Shown here: in pieces, positions 59,580 to 64,000 of the stretch
Layout of the letters: each line of letters begins with the position of its first letter
How positions within the stretch are numbered: position 1 is the first letter of the stretch
Assembly (NCBI GenBank): GCA_963932145.1
Contig: OZ010613.1
Coordinates: 45,270,841-45,334,840, forward strand
Direction: 5' to 3'
Source of the DNA: Acanthosepion lycidas
Lineage: Eukaryota > Mollusca > Cephalopoda > Sepiida > Sepiidae
Length of the DNA stretch: 64,000 nucleotides
Notes under the pieces: generated by a model
What the model was told of the DNA's origin: nothing
The model's input: only the letters and a program-made list of their open reading frames with translations
Database searches by the model: none
Translations under genes and position numbers: made by a program

Positions 59580-60120
59580 ATGTAAATATCTATATTTAAT
59601 TAAAAACAAGAGTTCAGTTATGATAGCAATTTAATAACGTACTTTCTAACATATATAATATTTCCAACAAAAGAGTGATGTGCGTAGCCATGGTCAAATG
59701 CAAAATATGTAACAGAACTATCCAATAAACAGAATTGACAAAATTAGCAATAACAAGAAAAAGAAAAGAACAGGACAAAAAAATAATATAAAGCAATCAA
59801 ACAATACATACAAAGCAACAGTAATATGGCAAAAAGTTCACAAACTACGAATTAGAGTTGACAAGCAAATGTAGCATTCTGACTTCAAGACAGATCAGGA
59901 CTGAGTCAGATGAAACCAAGAACCAGCCTATTTTAATAGCTTGAAAAAAATCCCAGCATGCATTTGTGTGCTTCTGCAAAAAAAATTGGGAGGAGAAAGT
60001 GTTTTGCAATCATTCCCACTTTGATTGAAACTAACAAGAATATATATAAATATCTATTTTTAATTAAAAAGCAAGAGTTCAGTTATAATAGCAATTTCAT
60101 GAGGCACTCTTTCTCATATA
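59580..60120. repeat. Pair of ~65-bp direct repeats in copy B intron 1
   Basis: 59,585-59,650 and 60,045-60,112 share AATATCTAT, TTTAATTAAAAA, CAAGAGTTCAGTTAT and ATAGCAATTT in order. The intervening ~0.4 kb has no recognised feature. The region has no counterpart in copy A. Confidence 0.6.
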
Positions 60121-60933
60121 TATAGAAGTAGCCATAGTAAATCAAAATGTAGTGAAAGAGTAACTGTTGAAGTGATCATGGCGAGATTCTTTCATTAATT
60201 CCTGAAGTTGCTTGTAATGTTTTATAGTTAAAACAATATTTTTATTTCAATATCTGTTTTCTTCTGTTTGTGAAACCTTTAAAACTTTTTTTTCCTGTTT
60301 TGTTTTTACAAACAATGAGATTTGACTTCTACCAAATACAATGATTAAAGCTTGAATTTTACAAATGCACTACCCCACACATTTCACTCTTGACACAGGC
60401 CTGTCACAGTGAAGGATGAAATAGATCCGAATGGAAAAGTCCAAAAACCTGATAACATGCAACCTTTTTGCAGTATGAAAACACATGAAACACCACAGCT
60501 TTTTAAATTCAATTAAAATGTGATAAAAATGCTCAAATCTTTTTATCTCTTATTGCCTCCTCATTACCACCCTGGAGAAGGACAGCATATCACTATATAA
60601 AACAAAAGGACCAAGAAAAGCAGGTAGCCAATATCTTGGAATATATTTTCATCAACAAGGGGATCAATGAACATTATCATCAAATATCTAAGAAGAAACA
60701 ACACCATATGCATCTGATCCGAGAATTTAAATTTTAATCTCATGACTTTTTGTACAACACTTTTTATACTTAAAAAATCTTTATTAAAAAAGACTTACTT
60801 AAAATGTCCCCTAAATAAACTATTTCAAAATTATAAGGTTCAGTTTAAAAGTTATTAGATTTATGAATCAACATAGGGGATTTAGACATCACAAAGGTAG
60901 CAAACATAAGCACAAGAGTCATTGTTGTTGTTA

Positions 60934-61031
60934 TTAAGTTGGGGCAAAAATAATGACGTAATAATGTCGTTTTTTCATGTATTTTTAACGTCAAAAAACA
61001 TTATTACGTCATTATTTTTGCACAAACTTAA
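60934..61031. mobile_element. Palindromic mariner MITE, copy 3
   Basis: 98-bp member of the family at 4884 and 17,626. Starts TTAAGTTGGGGCAAAAATAA, ends with the near-complement, and is flanked by TA on both sides (60,932-60,933, 61,032-61,033). Arms are imperfect, so older than the copy at 17,626. Specific to copy B. Confidence 0.9.
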
Positions 61032-61429
61032 TATATCTAAAAAAAAAAAAAAAAAAGCATAGACACAATGGGGACAGTATCACACTATAGCAAATAATCT
61101 TGTATGAGGTAATATTATACTTTATCGCAGTAATGCATGTTATTCTGTGGCTAGTTCAACAGGATTGACACTAAAGGTTGTTCAGTTTCTTAAAAAAAAA
61201 AAAAAAAAAAAAACATAATAAAAAATAAATAAATTTCCAACACCCACACATTGATAAAGACCAAATATTAATATTCAACCACAGAGACAAGCTAAAATTT
61301 CATATTTTATCACAAAACTATTTTATTTCATCAATAGAAATCATTCCATGCTATATGTGAACTGAAAATATACTCAAAATTTCAACATCTGAACATTTAT
61401 GAAATGCATTTGAAAATCTATATATTAAT

Positions 61430-64000
61430 ACACTTTTACATATGTATGGTGTGCGTTACACTTAATATCACAGATAATGAGAGGGAAACAAAGACACAGG
61501 GCCAGGGAGGGACAGAGCGCAATACAGAAAGTGATTAGAAGAGAGGGTCATCTCAGATGAAGGCATGTGTTTGTAATGAGAGGTTAAATCACGTTTTGCG
61601 ATCTAATGATCTGTCAATGATATTTCAGTATTTTTAAGCAAGTTTATGTAACTTCCCTCATAACTATATGGGCATGATTATGGCTTGAAAAGAACAAAGT
61701 GCAGCATTAAAAAAAATTATTAGTAAATCCATATAATTTACCTAGGTTCTCCTCATCTTCATTAATCTGGTACAAAAATTCTCAGGTTTAATTTTTTTCT
61801 TTATAAGTTGTTACTGTTGTCATTAACTCTTTTCCACTGATCTCTTGACAAATATTTTCAAATAATTCATCCAAAATTGTTCTCCCCACCAAAGGGATCC
61901 ATGTTTTGTTTATTTTAAATTTTAATACTTGAAATGAAAAACATTTATTAGTATATAATTCAAGTATCATCTAGTGCTGAATTTCGAAAGATTTCTATAT
62001 ACTAAACACTAGCTTGTCTTACACCACACAAATTTATTAAACAAGACTCATATTTTAAAACCTTTAAAAATTCATATATTCAAATTACACTAAAAATTTC
62101 ATTTGTAATGCAATATATTTTAACTATTTGTAACCAATAAGTCCCAGAATTAGAAAAAACAAAAACATGGAAACTTGTTATAAAATTCCAAAATCTGAAA
62201 TCAGTTAAAAATTTGGTCATAATAAATCAACTACTGTATTATGACTATTTTTAATATATACCGGAAGTATATTCAGTAAATACTGACAGGTGTCATTGTT
62301 GGCTAACCAATTTTACTGGATTTAAACTGTACAAAACACTGCATAACATTTTATGGTCAATAAAATCACATGTTGATGTTCAACAAGGTGTCAAAAAGTG
62401 TAGCAAATACTATTAAATAAAAGCTGCTAGCAATTATGTCAAAAGTAAAATACCTTGCAAGAATTGAACTTTTTGCAAAAAGGAACCAATTAGAATCAAT
62501 AACCAATCTCATAATGTAATGTCATACCAACAGCATAGTGATGACAGTGAGCAATTGATAGCCGCAGACCTCAAATGGTGGGTGAATTAAGGCAGTTGCA
62601 TCACTAACTTGTTGCACAAATTAAAAAAAAAACAAAAAAAACCCGGATAAACTGAAAAACAGCTGGGAAATAATATCACTTGTTCAGAGAGAGAGAGAGA
62701 GAGAGACAGACAATTTTTGCTTACTCAGGGATAAATTTGTAATAAAAGCTGTCATACACAAATATAAGCACTTAGTATTTTGATTCATTAAAATTTTTTA
62801 TCAAAAGGTAAAAGCTCTTCAGTATGCACATTATAACCCTGGTTATAAGCTAAAATTAGGTATATTTTGGAAAAAAACCCAGCTTCATCAAGTCTATAGG
62901 GAAATAAATTGACATATGGTATCAATCACTTTTTATAATGCTAATCAGTGCATGGTAAGCACCACAGCATTAGTAATGATTATCAGATTTTTAAGATATT
63001 TTGTGACGATATCATTCTAGAATTCTCAGGTATTCCCTTTAAATAAAAAAAAATAAAAAATTCTGCACATACTGCTTTAGACTTGCTTGCTGAAATTTGA
63101 CAAAAACTGGAACATTGCTTTTTGCATCTTTCCAAGCATTTTACTTGCGGAATGAATTTTTGCAAAAACTTCAGCAGATAAATCAATAATAAAAGTGAAA
63201 AAAATTGAGCCGAAGTGCCAATAACCATGAAATAAAATTGTACCACCTTTATAGAAAACCATCCATCTGCTCATGTCCATAAATTCTGATGTTTTTTTTT
63301 TTTGTAACATGTTGCTTTTGAATATCAACTGATACACAATTCACGGAATTATCATTTTTAAATACTTATACATGTTTCCACATGTGAGAACTCAGTTGAA
63401 ACAAAATGCCTTTATCAGAAAGGTTACATTTAAAGTTCTTTTTCAGAACTCATCATTTCATAGTAGCATTTGTAATTAGTCATCATCACAATTAGGATAA
63501 TAAACTTTTAATTATTGAGGTAAAAAATTTAAAAATGGATTTTATTTAAATTTATTTTCCATGTAAAGATATGTTTTCATTTCATAATAAAGTTTTATTA
63601 TTTAAAATGTTCACAGGAACAGACATGTGTCTGATATAGACAAAGTACATACATTTTAGCAAACAGTTCACTGCTGTATTGTGTGTAATAAATAAGGAAG
63701 TAGATATAGACCATACTTCACTTATCTCTCTGGGAAAAAGGAGTCACTTAGCATGGTCATGTAAATGAGTTGGCATTGAGTTGACCAACTGTGACCTGTT
63801 GCAAAGTCTCATATTTGGGGAATACCAACGGAAAGGTTATTTTAAATTTACTAAAACCAAGATCAATAAAATTCTGTTTTTTTTTTTTTTTTAACATTAT
63901 CCATTTTCTACCACATCCAACAAATTTCTAATCTTTTAGAGTTCATTTTTGACAGCCTTTTTTTTTTTTTTTTTTTTTTTATATGTTGATTCTCGGTTTT
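61430..64000. repeat. Copy B intron 1 block, continuing past the window edge
   Basis: Collinear with 35,830-38,700 as AT-rich intron. No exon is seen. The equivalent of exon 1 (A 39,918-40,086) would lie roughly 1.2 kb or more beyond position 64,000 if the duplication extends that far. Confidence 0.75.

Larger units (their letters stand above)
43247..64000 (-). repeat. Copy B: partial tandem duplication of the RBM45 interval (exons 2-5 and introns)
   Basis: Collinear blocks, same orientation. A 20,603-21,575 matches B 43,247-43,780 plus 45,735-46,115. A 23,615-24,340 matches B 46,150-46,680. A 26,235-26,520 matches B 47,485-47,815. A 26,520-27,160 matches B 50,665-51,270. A 28,070-28,260 matches B 51,290-51,465. 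A 28,305-29,475 matches B 52,955-54,133. A 29,475-32,620 matches B 55,685-58,200. A 32,795-33,680 matches B 58,260-59,520. A 35,830-38,700 matches B 61,430-64,000. The left edge lies at the 3' end of a LINE; the right edge is outside the window. Exons 7-11 have no counterpart and exon 6 is missing within the block. Confidence 0.93.

Noticed and set aside
1-64000. CRISPR arrays, bacterial operons, phage or prokaryotic ribosome-binding sites
   Set aside because: Spliced genes, poly(A) signals and animal transposons show a nuclear animal genome; no regularly spaced repeat array was seen.
43247-64000. Copy B as a processed (retro)pseudogene
   Set aside because: It contains introns collinear with copy A and intact splice sites, so it arose by DNA-level duplication.

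Overview
This is an AT-rich, intron-rich animal genome window dominated by one gene on the minus strand, RBM45 (a multi-RRM RNA-binding protein), and by transposon fossils. Long introns, GT-AG splice sites, AATAAA signals and Penelope-like, Tc1, mariner, Merlin-like and LINE remnants indicate a metazoan. The protein and repeat mix suggest an invertebrate, perhaps a mollusc such as a cephalopod, but the species call is a low-confidence inference.

Layout. 1-7842: last intron of a plus-strand gene, holding a complete-ended Tc1 element, a palindromic mariner MITE and an inverted pair of Penelope-type termini. 7843-7947: last coding exon of that gene (34-residue coiled-coil tail, parent gene not recognised), followed by a ~2.1 kb 3' UTR ending near 10,045. 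About 280 bp further on, the convergent RBM45 transcript ends near 10,325. RBM45 copy A runs leftward from an ATG at 40,086 to a stop at 12,716. It has eleven coding exons, 1662 nt and 553 residues with every junction in phase, plus one 3' UTR intron. 40,260-43,245 is intergenic, with a short-TIR MITE and an IS1595/Merlin-like transposase fossil.

43,247-64,000 is a second, partial copy (copy B) of the RBM45 interval 20,600-38,700, in the same orientation. It keeps exons 2, 3, 4 and 5 with all eight splice sites and an open reading frame. It lacks exon 6, has no exons 7-11, and runs off the window before an exon 1 could be seen. Exon 5' of copy B ends in the phase required by exon 6 (and by exon 2) of copy A, so a transcript starting beyond 64,000 could splice B exons onto the shared A 3' exons in frame. 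Copy B differs from A by insertions (Penelope inside mariner, LINE tails, two unidentified insertions) and by very uneven divergence: one ~1.15 kb intronic tract is almost identical, while neighbouring introns are strongly diverged.

The most interesting points are the possible alternative 5' cassette of RBM45, the near-identical intronic tract, a perfect 47-bp-stem mariner hairpin inside an RBM45 intron, and the nested Penelope element with tRNA-like boxes.
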